Part shown: piece by piece, positions 32,242 to 43,239 of the stretch | How positions within the stretch are numbered: the first letter of the stretch is position 1 | Layout of the letters: every line of letters starts with the position of its first letter | DNA from: Zasmidium citrigriseum | Lineage: Eukaryota; Ascomycota; Dothideomycetes; Mycosphaerellales; Mycosphaerellaceae | Assembly (NCBI GenBank): GCA_002786025.1 | Contig: NHNW01000012.1 | Location: forward strand, 248,001 to 312,000 | Reading direction: 5' to 3' | DNA: 64,000 bases | Position numbers and translations under genes: made by a program | The notes under the pieces: generated by a model | Told to the model about the DNA's origin: nothing | Database searches by the model: none | What the model saw: only the letters and a program-made list of their open reading frames with translations

Positions 32242-34389
32242 ATGGCCGTCGACGATTTGGTGGGGACAATCTCCGACGGAGACATCTCGGATGAGGAGTC
32301 TGGAGAGGTGGTAGAGGTCGCGCCCAAGAGCAACAAGCGCAAGAGATCGACGAAGGAGCAAAATGGGCCCGTCAAGAAGCAGAAGAACGAGGATAAGGAT
32401 TCCGACTTGGAATCAGACTTCGAGTTTGAGAACGAGGCTGGACCCGCGGAGCTGGACGATCTAGACGCGTGGACGAAGACAGGAGACTCCTACGACCGCA
32501 TTGGGGAAATCGTATCTCGACGAAAACCACAGCCAGCCGAGCCGCCGATGGACGTTTCCGTCGAAGAACCTAGCAGTGATGACTCGGGGATCGATGCGGA
32601 GGAGAGCGGGGAAGAGGACGAATTCCATACGGCTGTCGAGCTTGGCGCAGAAGAAGACGACTCGGACGATCCAGAAGATGCCAGTGCAGAGGAAGACGAC
32701 ACTGAAGTTGCTGTCTCCGTGCCCCACCCGGACGACGCTGCCTCTGAAAGTGGTTCAGACAACGGAGAGGACGATGTTGAGGAGGAGAAACGAAATGCCT
32801 TCTTTGCCAAGGAGAGCAAGAAAGAGGGGCCCAGCGCAACGGCATTTCACACCATGAACCTGTCGCGCCCTATATTGAAAGGCCTGGCATCTGTAGGCTT
32901 CGATAAGCCCACTCCTATTCAAGCGAAGACGATACCAGTAGCTCTGGAGGGCAAGGATCTTGTTGGAGGTGCTGTCACTGGATCTGGCAAGACGGCAGCT
33001 TTCCTCATACCAATCCTAGAGCGTCTGCTATTCCGACCTAAGCGTACTGCTACCACAAGAGTCGCTATTCTCATGCCAACGAGAGAGCTCGCACTACAGT
33101 GTTTCAACGTGGCAAAGAAGCTCGCAGCCTTCACGGATATTACGTTCGGTCAAGCAATCGGTGGATTGAACTCTCGCGAACAGGAAAAGCAGCTGAAGTT
33201 GCGGCCAGATATTGTGATTGCTACACCCGGTCGATTCATTGATTTGGAGCGGAACTCGGCTGCCTTTGCAGTCAACACTATCGAGATTCTGGTTCTCGAC
33301 GAAGCTGACCGAATGCTTGAAGAGGGATTCGCGGACGAACTGAACGAGATCTTGACCAAGATTCCAAAATCAAGGCAGACTATGCTGTTCTCTGCTACTA
33401 TGACATCGAAGGTTGACGATCTGATCCGGGTAGGACTGCAGCGCCCTGTGAGACTCATGGTAGACGCGCAGAAGCAGACTGTCTCTGGTCTCGTTCAGGA
33501 GTTCGTTCGTCTGAGGCCCGGACGAGAACAAAAGCGCCTTGGGTATCTCATGCATCTCTGCGAGAAGGTCTATACAGACCGGGTCATCATCTTCTTCCGA
33601 CAAAAGAAAGAAGCGCATCGAGTCCGAGTCATTTTCGCGCTGTGCGGCCTGAATGCAGCTGAATTGCACGGTAGCATGTCTCAAGAACAGCGTATCAATG
33701 CAATTGAGGCGTTCAGGTCCGGCAAGGCATCCTACCTGCTCGCAACGGATCTTGCATCTCGTGGTCTGGATATCAAAGGCATAGATACTGTCATCAACTA
33801 CGAGGCGCCCCAAACCCACGAGATCTACCTGCATCGAGTCGGTCGTACTGCCCGTGCTGGTCGCTCTGGTCGCGCATGTACGCTCGCAGCAGAGCCTGAT
33901 CGTAAGGTCGTCAAAGCAGCCGTCAAGACCGGAAAAGCACAGGGAGCACAGATCAAACAACGAACCATCGATCCACAAGACGTTGAAGCCTGGGTGACCC
34001 GGATAGAGGCCATGCAAGACGAAATCGAGGACGTTCTCCGCGAGGAGAAGGAAGACCGAGCCTTGCAACAGACCGATCGAGAGCTGACGCGAGTCGAGAA
34101 TATCGCGAGATTCGAGGATGAGATCAAATCTCGCCCGAAGAAGACTTGGTTCGAAAGTGAGAAGGATAAGCTGGCAGCCAAGGAGAAGGGCCGCACGGCG
34201 CTGAATGGGCCAGGTGAGGCTCCTGCGAAGAAGAAGGAGAAGCGAAAGTTGAGTAATAAGGAGAAGAAGGCGCTCCAGGCGAAGGATGATCGCAAGGCTG
34301 GTTTGGAGTGGAGGAAGAGTAAGAGTAGTGCACTTGCGGCGCAGAAGGGCGGGCCTAAGAAGAGAGGAAAGGCTAAGGGGAAGAAGTGA
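32242..34389 (+). CDS. DRS1: DEAD-box ATP-dependent RNA helicase Drs1
   Basis: Single exon, 715 residues. All helicase motifs are present: Q motif (GFDKPTPIQ), motif I (AVTGSGKT), Ia (PTREL), Ib (TPGR), II (DEAD), III (SAT), V ([10 protein letters not shown]) and VI ([11 protein letters not shown]). Residues ~1-215 are acidic with a KRKR NLS, and the C-terminal ~150 residues are Lys/Glu-rich coiled coil ending in a basic [10 protein letters not shown] tail. This layout is that of yeast Drs1 and human DDX27, nucleolar helicases for 27S pre-rRNA processing and 60S subunit assembly. I chose the ATG at 32242 for its ACCATGG context; an in-frame ATG at 32062 would add 60 residues. Confidence 0.95.
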   Translation: MAVDDLVGTISDGDISDEESGEVVEVAPKSNKRKRSTKEQNGPVKKQKNEDKDSDLESDFEFENEAGPAELDDLDAWTKTGDSYDRIGEIVSRRKPQPAEPPMDVSVEEPSSDDSGIDAEESGEEDEFHTAVELGAEEDDSDDPEDASAEEDDTEVAVSVPHPDDAASESGSDNGEDDVEEEKRNAFFAKESKKEGPSATAFHTMNLSRPILKGLASVGFDKPTPIQAKTIPVALEGKDLVGGAVTGSGKTAAFLIPILERLLFRPKRTATTRVAILMPTRELALQCFNVAKKLAAFTDITFGQAIGGLNSREQEKQLKLRPDIVIATPGRFIDLERNSAAFAVNTIEILVLDEADRMLEEGFADELNEILTKIPKSRQTMLFSATMTSKVDDLIRVGLQRPVRLMVDAQKQTVSGLVQEFVRLRPGREQKRLGYLMHLCEKVYTDRVIIFFRQKKEAHRVRVIFALCGLNAAELHGSMSQEQRINAIEAFRSGKASYLLATDLASRGLDIKGIDTVINYEAPQTHEIYLHRVGRTARAGRSGRACTLAAEPDRKVVKAAVKTGKAQGAQIKQRTIDPQDVEAWVTRIEAMQDEIEDVLREEKEDRALQQTDRELTRVENIARFEDEIKSRPKKTWFESEKDKLAAKEKGRTALNGPGEAPAKKKEKRKLSNKEKKALQAKDDRKAGLEWRKSKSSALAAQKGGPKKRGKAKGKK

Positions 34390-34497
34390 GGTGGCTTTAC
34401 TGTAGACTATCCCCAACAATGTGCTATTGGACTATGCCCATGACTACCTCTCGAGACCTCTGCCGGCTGTTCTTTCGCGGAGATCGCTGCCACTGAA

Positions 34498-35425
34498 CTA
34501 GGTTCCATTGTTGTAGCTGCCAGTATAGTACGGCGAGCAAGCCTTCTGATCCAGTGTTGCGATGAAGTTGTCGATCAGAGCAGCAGCTACGAAATATGTC
34601 AGCCATTACGGCCCTCTCTTGGCTGTTTAAGGATCAATACCTTCGTTTGAGTTCTTCACACTAAAGCCGAGCGAGTAAATGTTGTTGAAACCACGGAACG
34701 TCCCATAGTTCTGGTCTTGAATCACGCTGCCGTTGGCCTTGAATGCAAAGCTCTGGGACGCCATTTGATGGCCTTGCTTATCGTAGCCCGTTGCGGTGAC
34801 TGTCACTGTCAGCTCGTGCTTACCGATCTCGATGGTATTGTCGACGTACTTTCGCAGGAGACAGGCAACGAGCCTGCGGTGTATGGCGATGGCAGAACGC
34901 AACCGTACCAGAACGATCTCGCGGTAAAGGATGTCAGGGTTGATTCGATGTACTCAGCTGTTATCAGGGGAGTCTTGTTGGTGAGGGAAGACGTTCCAGC
35001 TCCGAATGTGGCGGCATATGGGTAGGTATGTGGAGCCAGGCCTAGGTGGTTGCCGTCGAAGTCCGGGTCGGTGTCGACGAAGTTGATGTTGCTGAAGTTT
35101 AGGAGGTTGTAGACACCGATCTCTGTAAGTCCAGTGAGGGGGAAGCCACGCATGACGGATTCGAACTAGTATGTTGTTGTTAGTCAACTGCTGGGAGAGT
35201 TGGTCTGGTGTTCTTGGGCTTACGTTGTAGTTGACTGTGAACTGCTCTGTGGCAGATGGCGCTCTCGTGCAGGCGGGTGCTGGGAAGCTGGTCTATACAC
35301 TGTTTAGCCAAGTGGTCCACAGTGCGTTCGAAGACCATTCTCACCTGTGTTGTGACGGGAAACATAGTAACCTGTGCTGCAGCCGCTCCAAAGAGGAGGG
35401 CAATGGAAAACTGAGCAGAGAACAT
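34498..35425 (-). CDS. Small secreted cysteine-containing protein, five exons, 237 aa
   Basis: Exons: 35425-35345, 35292-35224, 35165-34850, 34799-34641 and 34586-34498. All joins keep frame. The third intron may end six bases earlier (acceptor at 34806), which changes two residues. The protein starts with a clear signal peptide (FSIALLFGAAAAQV, cleavage near residue 18) and has no other hydrophobic segment. The mature part has four cysteines (APAC, FWYGC, LPVSC, QKAC), enough for two disulfides, and contains SFWYGC and SNINFVDTDPDFDGNH. It ends TGSYNNGT. I do not recognise a named family, although similar fungal secreted proteins of this size and spacing exist from memory. No exon exceeds 316 bp, so the gene is easily missed. 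It could be an extracellular or effector-like protein. Confidence 0.8.
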
Positions 35426-36820
35426 TGTGGGATTGAGGAGAGTCGGATTGCTGTTTCTTGACTTTTGGTATACCAAAGGTCCAGCCTTACTTATTTTACA
35501 CTCGCAGAGCGCAAAGGGCCCAGGACTGCACTTATGAACATCCTACCTCCACCTACGTGATGGCACGCTCGTACACTGTACGAAGCACGCGAATCCAACA
35601 GCGTCCATCGCGGCGGTCTTTCCACCAGAGAATACCGAGGCAGCGCCAAGTAGAGAAGATCGGCTCTGTGAGGCTCACAAAAAGCATCCATCAGACGCCG
35701 GGTTCCTGGAGGCCGGATCGCGATGTGTAGAAGATCGGCCCCTTAAGCTTGAAATAAGGAAAAAGCTTCTCCGCTCTTGACTCCATTCTGACGTTCGCCG
35801 CAGAAAGCTTGTGCGTTTCTTTTGGAATGTCTGTGTTCGTTGTTGAAGCTGAAGAGATAGGTCGTGGTGGCTGTGGTCGACGTGAAGTACCTAAGAACGA
35901 GCCAGAATCTGGGAAATCGACCAGCTCGATACGCGAAATTGTGCCGCGCTGTCATTGGCTGAAGGGGGTGTTCCCGGTAACGGACACTTGCGGATGTCCG
36001 AAGTATATCTGGCGTGAAAGCCGCACTTCCTTGTCGCGCCTGCCAACCTCACCTCACCTCACATATCCATCAACACCACTGGCTTTCGAGATGTGAACGC
36101 CCACTCGTTCGACACCATCACACATTCAATGGACGATGATGTTACGATGGATGAAGCTGAACAGAGTAAGAGAAACATCCAGTGCTTGCGAGAATTTGAA
36201 GTTAAGTTGTGTCCTCTCCTATTTCCTTGTTTCCTGCCAATGCCAAAAGACATGCCTTCGTTCTATGCGCAGACGGAGGTATAGGCGTGTTACGGCGTAT
36301 ATTTCCGCTTCAGACAGCAATATCAGTTGGTTTGTGCGGTCGAATGTCTCTCCAGGGTCACTGCAGAGGGAGGTTTACTCACAAGATCTGGGCTGGGGCG
36401 CGACCGTCCAGGCCATGTGCGCGAAATTCACTTCACTTCCATGTTCGCGCTAGCTCCCGCGAGTATCTCTTCGGGGCGATTCCCACACATGATTCATCTA
36501 CAACATCGCCGCTATTTTGCGAGCATCACTTCCTCCCTCAGCGGACATCAAGGCATCCGAGCGAACTCGAGGGCGAAAACGTCCCAGCTCGTCTGCGCGC
36601 CAGGAGCAAAATTACGAAGACTCGCAGCAGCTCACTCTGTCGCGGAGTCACTAGCGCGCAGCCACTAGCGCGCGCACATGCTTAAAAGGCGGCACTCTCC
36701 ACCACCACTCACCCGCCCGCCACGTCACACACACCAAAGCGCTCGAAGCGGCGCAACATCTTCCACCACCACCTCGACAATCACAACCACACACCGACAT
36801 CGTCAACAACTCAACTTCCG
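35426..36820. other. 1.4 kb divergent intergenic region
   Basis: Between the starts of the secreted protein (minus) and the coiled-coil protein (plus). It contains a short CCTCAC triplication near 36049-36063. The open frames at 36209-36685 and 36327-36668 overlap each other and lack features of real genes. Confidence 0.5.
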
Positions 36821-38062
36821 ATGGATCCAAACAGCGGAGACGAGCGCCCGCTGAAGCGCGCAAAGGTCGACTCCCCGGCGGGAGGATTCTACAGCGACGG
36901 CGGTTCGGCGTTCAGCTTCGCCACTCAGCCTGCCACCTTTGACCCGGTCTATCATGCCGCCGAGGACGCGCTGCGTAGGCTGGATCGCAATCAAGCCCTG
37001 CGCCTGTTCAAATCACACCCAGAGCTCGGCGAGTTCCTCAGCGCGGCCGGCGGACAGTCCGCCCCAACCACGGAGCGGTCAACTTCTCATGACACCGACA
37101 CGGCGACTGAGGCCCTCGTAGAAGAAAACAAGCAACTCGAGGAAGCTCTGAATCGCGAGATAGAAGGCAGACAGAGGGACAAGGAAGCCGCCGAGCGGAA
37201 GATTGAGAGCTTGTCCCGCCTTTGCGTGCGGGTCCTGGAGCAACGACAGCAAAAGCTCGAGAACACCCTGAGCGAGCTGCGCAAGGAAGTTCTTGCTGAG
37301 GACGTCTTCCGCACGAGAATAGAGAAGGATGCAGAGATCGGTCGGCTTCATGTCCTGGTCAAAAACTTCTCTGAGACGATGTCCAGCGACTTCAAATCAA
37401 GTGTCGAGGCCGCTGCCAAGATGCTTGGTCGTCCAACTTCGAAGCCTACGAGCAATACGACTCAAGTTTCTTCAGTCCCAAGCGAGGCCGAAGTTGCTAT
37501 GAAAGCCGCCGAGAAGCAGATCGCCGACGATATGGCAGCAGAGGAAGACGAGGAAGACCAGGACATGGCCGACGACGACGAGGATGGAGAATACAAAGAG
37601 GGCGGAGAGAAGAAGAAGCCAGCCGCAAAGTCGGGAAAGCTGTACAGCACCGACTACGTCAACAAGCACCCGGACATCACATTCCATCACCGCGCCAGTG
37701 GCCGCTGGTTGGTGGGTCTTCCCCCTCCAGATGCCTCCGCTTTCACTGGTGTTCGTGGCCCACTTGCTGAGCAGTGGAAGAAGATGAGAGAGAAGCGCGA
37801 CGCCGATAAGCCGAAGGTTCCCAGAGGCGAGAAGCAGGCGACTCCCAAGAAAGAAGAGTCTGACAGCAAGATCAAACTCGAGAAGACTCTTCCAGGCTTC
37901 ACCAAGACTCCCGATCAAGCCCATCGTAAGATTCAACAGCTGGAGAATGTCGTTCGCGACCTTCAGTCCAAGCTCAAGGAACTGCGTATCAAGCTGGAGG
38001 AGGAAGTCGCTGCTCGACGCAAGGCTGAGGCCAAGTTGGAGAGTCTACAGAGCGGAGCATGA
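36821..38062 (+). CDS. Nuclear coiled-coil protein of unknown function, 413 aa
   Basis: Single exon. A basic NLS-like PLKRAKVD lies near residue 11. A long coiled coil spans roughly residues 90-190 (ENKQLEEALNREIEGRQRDK). An acidic block (EEDEEDQDMADDDEDGE) lies near 240. A short, probably folded stretch FHHRASGRWLVGLPPPDASAF follows near 290, and a second coiled coil fills the last 50 residues. I do not recognise the family. The mixture of NLS, acidic stretch and coiled coils suggests a chromatin or nuclear structural role, which is inference only. The coding evidence is the long frame, its composition and good start placement. Confidence 0.82.
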   Translation: MDPNSGDERPLKRAKVDSPAGGFYSDGGSAFSFATQPATFDPVYHAAEDALRRLDRNQALRLFKSHPELGEFLSAAGGQSAPTTERSTSHDTDTATEALVEENKQLEEALNREIEGRQRDKEAAERKIESLSRLCVRVLEQRQQKLENTLSELRKEVLAEDVFRTRIEKDAEIGRLHVLVKNFSETMSSDFKSSVEAAAKMLGRPTSKPTSNTTQVSSVPSEAEVAMKAAEKQIADDMAAEEDEEDQDMADDDEDGEYKEGGEKKKPAAKSGKLYSTDYVNKHPDITFHHRASGRWLVGLPPPDASAFTGVRGPLAEQWKKMREKRDADKPKVPRGEKQATPKKEESDSKIKLEKTLPGFTKTPDQAHRKIQQLENVVRDLQSKLKELRIKLEEEVAARRKAEAKLESLQSGA

Positions 38063-38577
38063 TGGAAGGTGTGTGGGATGGATTTCGGAAGGCGATCAGC
38101 ATGGCGTTTGTAATACCAAGATGAGTGTATGATGCTTTTCAGAAGAAGGCCGACACCTCGAGGGCGCTCTCATAAGTCTTCCGTAGCATATGAAGTTCTA
38201 TCACATGGTTGAGCGGTAACATTGAGATTCAACGGCGGACTGTTTCTAAATCGAGTGACGACAGTTCAGCATGCGGCCCAATGCTCAGCTGTGATTGGGC
38301 AGAGATGAGCTTTCCCGACTTCCTCCGTTATTGTGGACCCCTTCAATGTCGCTCCTTTGAGAAAGTCTTCAAACTTCTTCGCAGCAGGTCAACATCTGCA
38401 CACTATCACCACTCCATCCTACTCTGCCTATTTGACGCCGGAAGTAGCTTCGCGCGTCTCAAACCACTGCTCTCTCCACTCCAGCACCCTTGACCAGCGA
38501 CACACGGCGAGCGAATCGCGTTATCTCCGTCTCAACACTCCCTTGCACAGAACCTATACCGGCACGACACCGGCAAG
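38063..38577. other. Intergenic, 515 bp
   Basis: 3' UTR of the coiled-coil gene and promoter/leader of MIR1 (both plus). The ~100 bases before 38578 are C-rich, as in leaders of highly expressed fungal genes. Confidence 0.5.
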
Positions 38578-39779
38578 ATGAGCGGCACGGCGACAGCACC
38601 ACCTACCTCGACCGGCAGCGACAAGCTCGACGCCCTCAAGCAGAACGCTGAGGCCAAGCTCGAGCCCAAGAAGCTGTCCGGCGTTGCCCTCTACTCGCGC
38701 TTCGCCTTCGCTGGCGCCGTCTGCTGTTCCGTCACCCACGGCGCCCTCACCCCCGTCGATGTGTAAGTCGCATCCCATGCCCATCGAGAAAAGAGCCAGC
38801 AGATGCGCTGCGGCGCCTAAAAGAAGTGCCGGGTTCATATGAAGTTATGGCCTAGAACACGTGCGAGGAATGGACAAGCGCTGCAGAGAAGTAGAAGCTG
38901 ATACGTGCCATTGAACAGCGTCAAGACCCGCATCCAGCTCGACCCCGTCACCTACAACCGCGGTCTCATCGGTGGCTTCTCCCAGGTCATCAAGAACGAT
39001 GGCGCCGGTGCGCTCATGACCGGTGCTGGTCCTACCTTCGCCGGTTACTTCCTCCAGGGCGCCTTCAAGTTCGGTGGATATGAGTTCTTCAAGCAGCAGT
39101 CGATCAACATGATCGGCTACGAGAACGCAAAGAACAACCGTACCGCCGTCTACCTTGCCTCGTCTGCTCTCGCCGAGTTCTTCGCCGACATTGCCCTCTG
39201 CCCGCTTGAGGCCACCAGAATCCGTCTCGTGTCCGAGCCAGGTTTCGCCAATGGTCTGGTCTCTGGTTTCAGCAAGATCGCCAGCCAGGAAGGTCTTGGT
39301 GCCTTCTACTCTGGATTCGGCCCCATCCTCTTCAAGCAGTAAGTTTAGCCGCAATTCTTCCAAATGTGACCATTCTTAACTCCGTGACTAGGGTCCCATA
39401 CACCATGGCCAAGTTCGTCGTTTACGAGAAGGTCGCCGAATACGCCTACACCAACATGTTCGACAAGGAGAAGACCAGCGCTGGCATGCAGACCACCATC
39501 AACCTTGGTTCTGGTCTCATTGCTGGTTTCGCCGCCGCCCTCGTCTCCCAGCCAGCCGACACCATGCTTTCGAAGATCAACAAGACCAAGGGTCTCCCAG
39601 GAGAGAGCACCACCAGCAGACTCATCAAGATCGCTAAGGAGCTTGGTTTCCGTGGTTCATACAGCGGTATTGGTGCCCGTCTTTTCATGGTTGGTACTCT
39701 TACCGCCGGTCAGTTCGCCATCTACGGTGACATCAAGAAGGCTCTCGGTGCCACTGGCGGTGTTGAGATCGCCAAGTAA
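38578..39779 (+). CDS. MIR1: Mitochondrial phosphate carrier
   Basis: Three exons: 38578-38762, 38919-39338 and 39392-39779, giving 330 residues. Donors are GTAAGT in both introns, and the joins read PVDV-VKTRIQ and FKQ-VPYTMAK. The three carrier repeats have signatures [20 protein letters not shown] and [10 protein letters not shown]. The sequence follows yeast Mir1 closely ([39 protein letters not shown]). It imports inorganic phosphate with protons (or in exchange for hydroxide) across the inner membrane for ATP synthesis. A ~40-residue Thr/Lys-rich N-terminus precedes the first helix. Strong codon bias indicates high expression. Confidence 0.96.
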
Positions 39780-40087
39780 GCGCTTTCAGGATGAGGAGAA
39801 GTTAGAGATCAGGACCTGTTGTATTGGGAGGGCTGCGGTGTCATATTTAGACGATAGAGGTGCATCACAGTCTCCTTCTCTCTGTACAGTAGGCATTTTT
39901 GGGCTCGGCGTCAACGAAAGCAATGTTTCATTATGTTCTCAAAACACCAGTATCTTTTATTTCTGCATGCATGGAAGTTTGAGATGGCTTCAGATGAAGC
40001 AAGGGCAGAGCTTTGATGTGAGTTCTCCTTCAATTCAAGACGCGCTTTGACTTCTTTTGCTGATTGATTGAGCTGACGTTCTGAGGA
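39780..40087. other. Convergent 3' region, 308 bp
   Basis: Between the stops of MIR1 (plus) and the amidase (minus); only 3' UTR sequence is expected. Confidence 0.5.
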
Positions 40088-41839
40088 CTACTCGAGGTTC
40101 AATGCGTCCTTGATGACCTCTAGAGCACCGAAAAGCTGGTTATCATGGAATCTCCTCGCCACGAGCTGCAGAGCTATGGGCGCTCCGGTGTAATCATTCA
40201 CCTCCCACAGCGCACGAGACTTCTCATCCTCGAAGCTAAGAGGTTCAAAGTCTTTTGGATACGCTGCCTTCTCCCGCTCGACTCTGAAAGGTGTAGGCAA
40301 AGTGACCGCCGGGCAGTCTACATAGTTCCAGTAGGTCGTGTAGCCCCCTTTGCGGTGAGTGGTCAGTACTCATGCCACTATAGACGGACTGATTCACTTA
40401 CAGTACTTGCAGGTCCCGTGAGGAGGCGCTGGACCGATATAAGTCGGGCTTAGAACGAAATCCACGTCTTGCTCCGCCCAACTCTGGCTCGCGGCTTTCC
40501 GGAATGCCTGCCTGGCAGCTTGCATCTCGACAATCTGTAAGGCGTCCAGAGGCTTGTCGTGAAGGTCTTTGACCGGATCAAGTGCGTATGTGGTCAAGGG
40601 TAGCTCCGGCTCGCCAGTGTTTCTGAGTATCTCCTTCACCGGCAGCCCAGCGTCGGCCCAGTACGCTTTTCTAGCGTTTTTCCAGCACTCTTCGGCTCGG
40701 TACTGCACGAAGGGCTTCACGACCACGCCAGGCACTCTCGACAGTCGATCCTCGGCCCATTCGAGTGCCTTGAGCACGGGCGGCTGGGAAGTGACGTATC
40801 CGTCTGTCTTGAGAATGCCAATCTTAAGCACAGAGGGCATTGGCGTGGTGAGGCCCGTCCAAGGAATCGGTACATATCTCGGATCTTGCACATATACCTT
40901 CTGCTTTAGATGAACCCTGGCTAACAGGTCACAGTCTCTAATCGAATGTGCCATAGGTCCAATCGAAGCAGGGATGACCATATCCGTCGCAACAGGCCGA
41001 CTAAAGCAATCCGCAATGGCGGAATAGTCCGCCGTGGGCTTATATCCAACGAGACCATTAAACGCCGCCGGTGCGCGAATGGAGCCCGCAAGATCTGTTC
41101 CTATTCCCAGAAGAGATCCTCGCATGGCAAGAAGCGCCCCTTCTCCACCAGAAGATCCTCCAGAAGACAAGTTGATGTTGTGAGGGTTCAATGTGCGTCC
41201 ATGGAAGCCATCCGTCTCCAGATGCATGATACTCTGCGGCTGTGTGGTTTTGGCGAATAACACAGCGCCGGCTTCACGGAGACTCTTTATGATCGCGGCA
41301 TCGGTCTCACAGAGGTATCTTGCGGCGAGGAAACCTTCTGAGGCGTGGTGGCCTTTGATTGGGATGTGTTCTTTTACGCTGACTGGAACTCCGTGCAAAG
41401 GGCCTACGGGCTTGCCAACGTTTCGCAGGTGCTCATCAAGACGTCTTGCAGTCTCAAGTGCTTCGTCTTCGAAGAAGCCTGTCAGACAGTTGGTGACTTG
41501 GTGTGCAATGGCTGCTCGTTTGCAGAAGGCTTTGGTGACTTCGACAGCCGTGAAGTGGCCTTTTGCGATTGCTTCGGCGAGGGCGGTGGCATCGTGATCT
41601 TCTGTGATGTGGAGTTCCTTTGAGGTCAGGATTCCGCAGTTGCGTGGTACATCTAGGACGGAAAGAGGTGGTTTTTCGAAGAATTGCGCAGGTAGGCGGT
41701 ATTCTGGTGGGATCTTCTGAGCTAATTCTCGCAGGAAGGCTTCTCGTTTCTGCTCGTACACTGGAGTGCCTTTTGGGAGTGGCTGGACGACTATGGTGGA
41801 CGCCATCTGTGGATTGAAGGTGCTCATGCAGGAGTCCAT
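40088..41839 (-). CDS. Amidase signature family protein (acetamidase-like), 565 aa
   Basis: Two exons: 41839-40402 and 40347-40088, joined as CKY-WGYTTYWNY, which is the conserved region of fungal acetamidase-type enzymes. The catalytic Ser-Ser-Lys triad is visible: Lys156 (VSVKEHIPIKG), Ser229 in GGSSGGEGAL and nucleophile Ser253 in GTDLAGSIRAPA, with the expected 24-residue spacing of the two serines. It hydrolyses an amide to acid and ammonia. The family includes AmdS-type acetamidases used for nitrogen supply. No signal peptide is seen, so it is cytosolic. An alternative start lies at 41827. The gene is divergent from the three-repeat RidA-like gene, with 9-bp repeats between them. The substrate is unknown. 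Confidence 0.93.
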
Positions 41840-42090
41840 CCGCTATCTTATTACGACCGTGGGCGGGCTGGCTACATCGCGAACTACCCGGGGCTCTCGG
41901 GGCTCAAATGGAAAACGTCGTCACTCGAAGGTCAACAGCGATTGGGTTGAAGAGAGTTCTGATGGCATCCTTTTCGGTCGATCGGGAGATACTTGAGACC
42001 GAATGTCTTTCGGCCTGGTCTACATATGCTGCTGATCAAAACCTATGGCATCGTCAACAAGAACCGAACGAATTACACCGCATCTCCAAG
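41840..42090. promoter_or_regulatory. Bidirectional promoter, amidase / RidA-like repeats gene
   Basis: 251 bp between divergent starts, 67 bp if the upstream ATG at 41908 is used for the RidA-like gene. It contains the first 9-bp repeat block. Shared control of the two genes is likely by position. Confidence 0.55.
41881..41907 (+). repeat. 9-bp repeat block A (GGGGCTCTC GGGGCTCAA)
   Basis: Two adjacent 9-bp units at 41890-41898 and 41899-41907, preceded by a degraded third unit. The 12-mer CTCTCGGGGCTC inside it recurs exactly, inverted, in block C. It has CGG triplets 9 bp apart. Confidence 0.65.
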
Positions 42091-43239
42091 ATGGAACCTA
42101 TCTTTCCGCCGAACACGCCCGAGGGCATCGCATACACGCCGGCACTTTTGCTGCCGCCATCGACACAGGTGCGACATCTGGGGCTCATTACGCCTTTACG
42201 AGACGGATCGTTGCGTTCGTCCGCGAAAGAACAGACTGAGGATTGCATATCGAATCTCGACGAGTCTCTGGTATCGATTGGACGAGACGTAGAAGTAGTG
42301 AAGCTCACACGCCTGGTGCGAGATGTAAGAGAGGTGTGGATGACACAGCCTGTGATCGAGAAACGCTTTCCAGACTGGATCCCACCGAGCACGCTTCTCG
42401 AGGTCTCGGCATGCTCCGTATCTGGAGCGCAAGTGGAGTTTGAGGTTTGGGTAGCAGACCGCATGCCATCTCAGGAGCTCGAAACGGAGAACACAGGGCA
42501 AGCTCATGGTCTGGATAATACAACTTTCATCGCCTCTCCAACGACTACCACTCCTGAGGTGGTGGCTCAGCTCCAAACGTGCTTGGAACAAATCGAAGAA
42601 GAGCTGGCGGCTTCAGACCAAGCGCAGTTGTGCACCCTGGCGATCTATATCGTCGACGTACGAGACTGGTCCGCATGCAAAGACTACCTGGCGAGCAAGT
42701 ATGCATCCAACCCGCAGGCCATGTTTCCAATCGCTGTGCAGAAGCTCCTCGACCCAGAAGCTCTAGTAACAGTCGTGGCCGACATACTGCGGCCCTTCAA
42801 GCATCCTCGCACCGAAAGGGAAAGAACAATCGTGCTCTCAGGATCTGCCGCTCTGCCTGTCTTCTCGGGCGGCAAGGCTTCGGACGTGTACTCCTACACT
42901 CCAGAAGCCACCATTGAGGCACAAACGAATGTCAGCATGACGAACTACGAAATTATGCTCAAGGCCTGCGGTGTCACCTGGGACGATGTCTTTCGGACGA
43001 CCTGGTATGTCAGCGACTTGCGTGAGTGGCCGAAAGTTAAAGATGTGGTGGAGAAATGGTTCAAAGGTCCGATTCCCAGGCCATTCGTGCTGGAGGTTTC
43101 CAAGTTTGTGCTTCCAGGTGTGCGGATTGAGCCGGATATGTGGGCTCGCGTTGATACTGACGATAGTGTCAATGGGGGTCGAGATGGGTTTTCGAAGTTG
43201 CAGCCCCTTTTCCGGAACACCACCGAGCAGATTCGTTAA
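42091..43239 (+). CDS. Protein with three RidA-like (YjgF/YER057c) repeats, 382 aa
   Basis: The start at 42091 (MEPIFPPNTPEGIAYTPAL) begins directly with the RidA fold. The frame also extends upstream to an ATG at 41908, adding 61 residues of unclear value. About 127 residues fit each of three repeats: repeat 1 with VVKLTRLVRDVREV and STLLEVSA, repeat 2 with LCTLAIYIVDVRDWSA, repeat 3 with VFRTTWYVSDLREW and RPFVLEVSKF. Repeats 1 and 2 lack the Arg of enamine/imine deaminases at the usual place; repeat 3 has an Arg near it. RidA proteins remove reactive enamines, and related Rid proteins occur in amino-acid and purine catabolism. A neighbouring amidase and a second RidA gene suggest a shared nitrogen-compound pathway. 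Confidence 0.82.
   Translation: MEPIFPPNTPEGIAYTPALLLPPSTQVRHLGLITPLRDGSLRSSAKEQTEDCISNLDESLVSIGRDVEVVKLTRLVRDVREVWMTQPVIEKRFPDWIPPSTLLEVSACSVSGAQVEFEVWVADRMPSQELETENTGQAHGLDNTTFIASPTTTTPEVVAQLQTCLEQIEEELAASDQAQLCTLAIYIVDVRDWSACKDYLASKYASNPQAMFPIAVQKLLDPEALVTVVADILRPFKHPRTERERTIVLSGSAALPVFSGGKASDVYSYTPEATIEAQTNVSMTNYEIMLKACGVTWDDVFRTTWYVSDLREWPKVKDVVEKWFKGPIPRPFVLEVSKFVLPGVRIEPDMWARVDTDDSVNGGRDGFSKLQPLFRNTTEQIR

Noticed and set aside
33370..34419. 349-codon minus-strand frame
   Set aside because: Antisense to the DRS1 helicase core and tail; Leu/Ser/Arg-rich with no recognisable domain.
42045..42239. 64-codon plus-strand frame overlapping the start of the three-repeat RidA-like gene
   Set aside because: It is in another frame, has no RidA pattern, and the main frame continues through it with family-like sequence.
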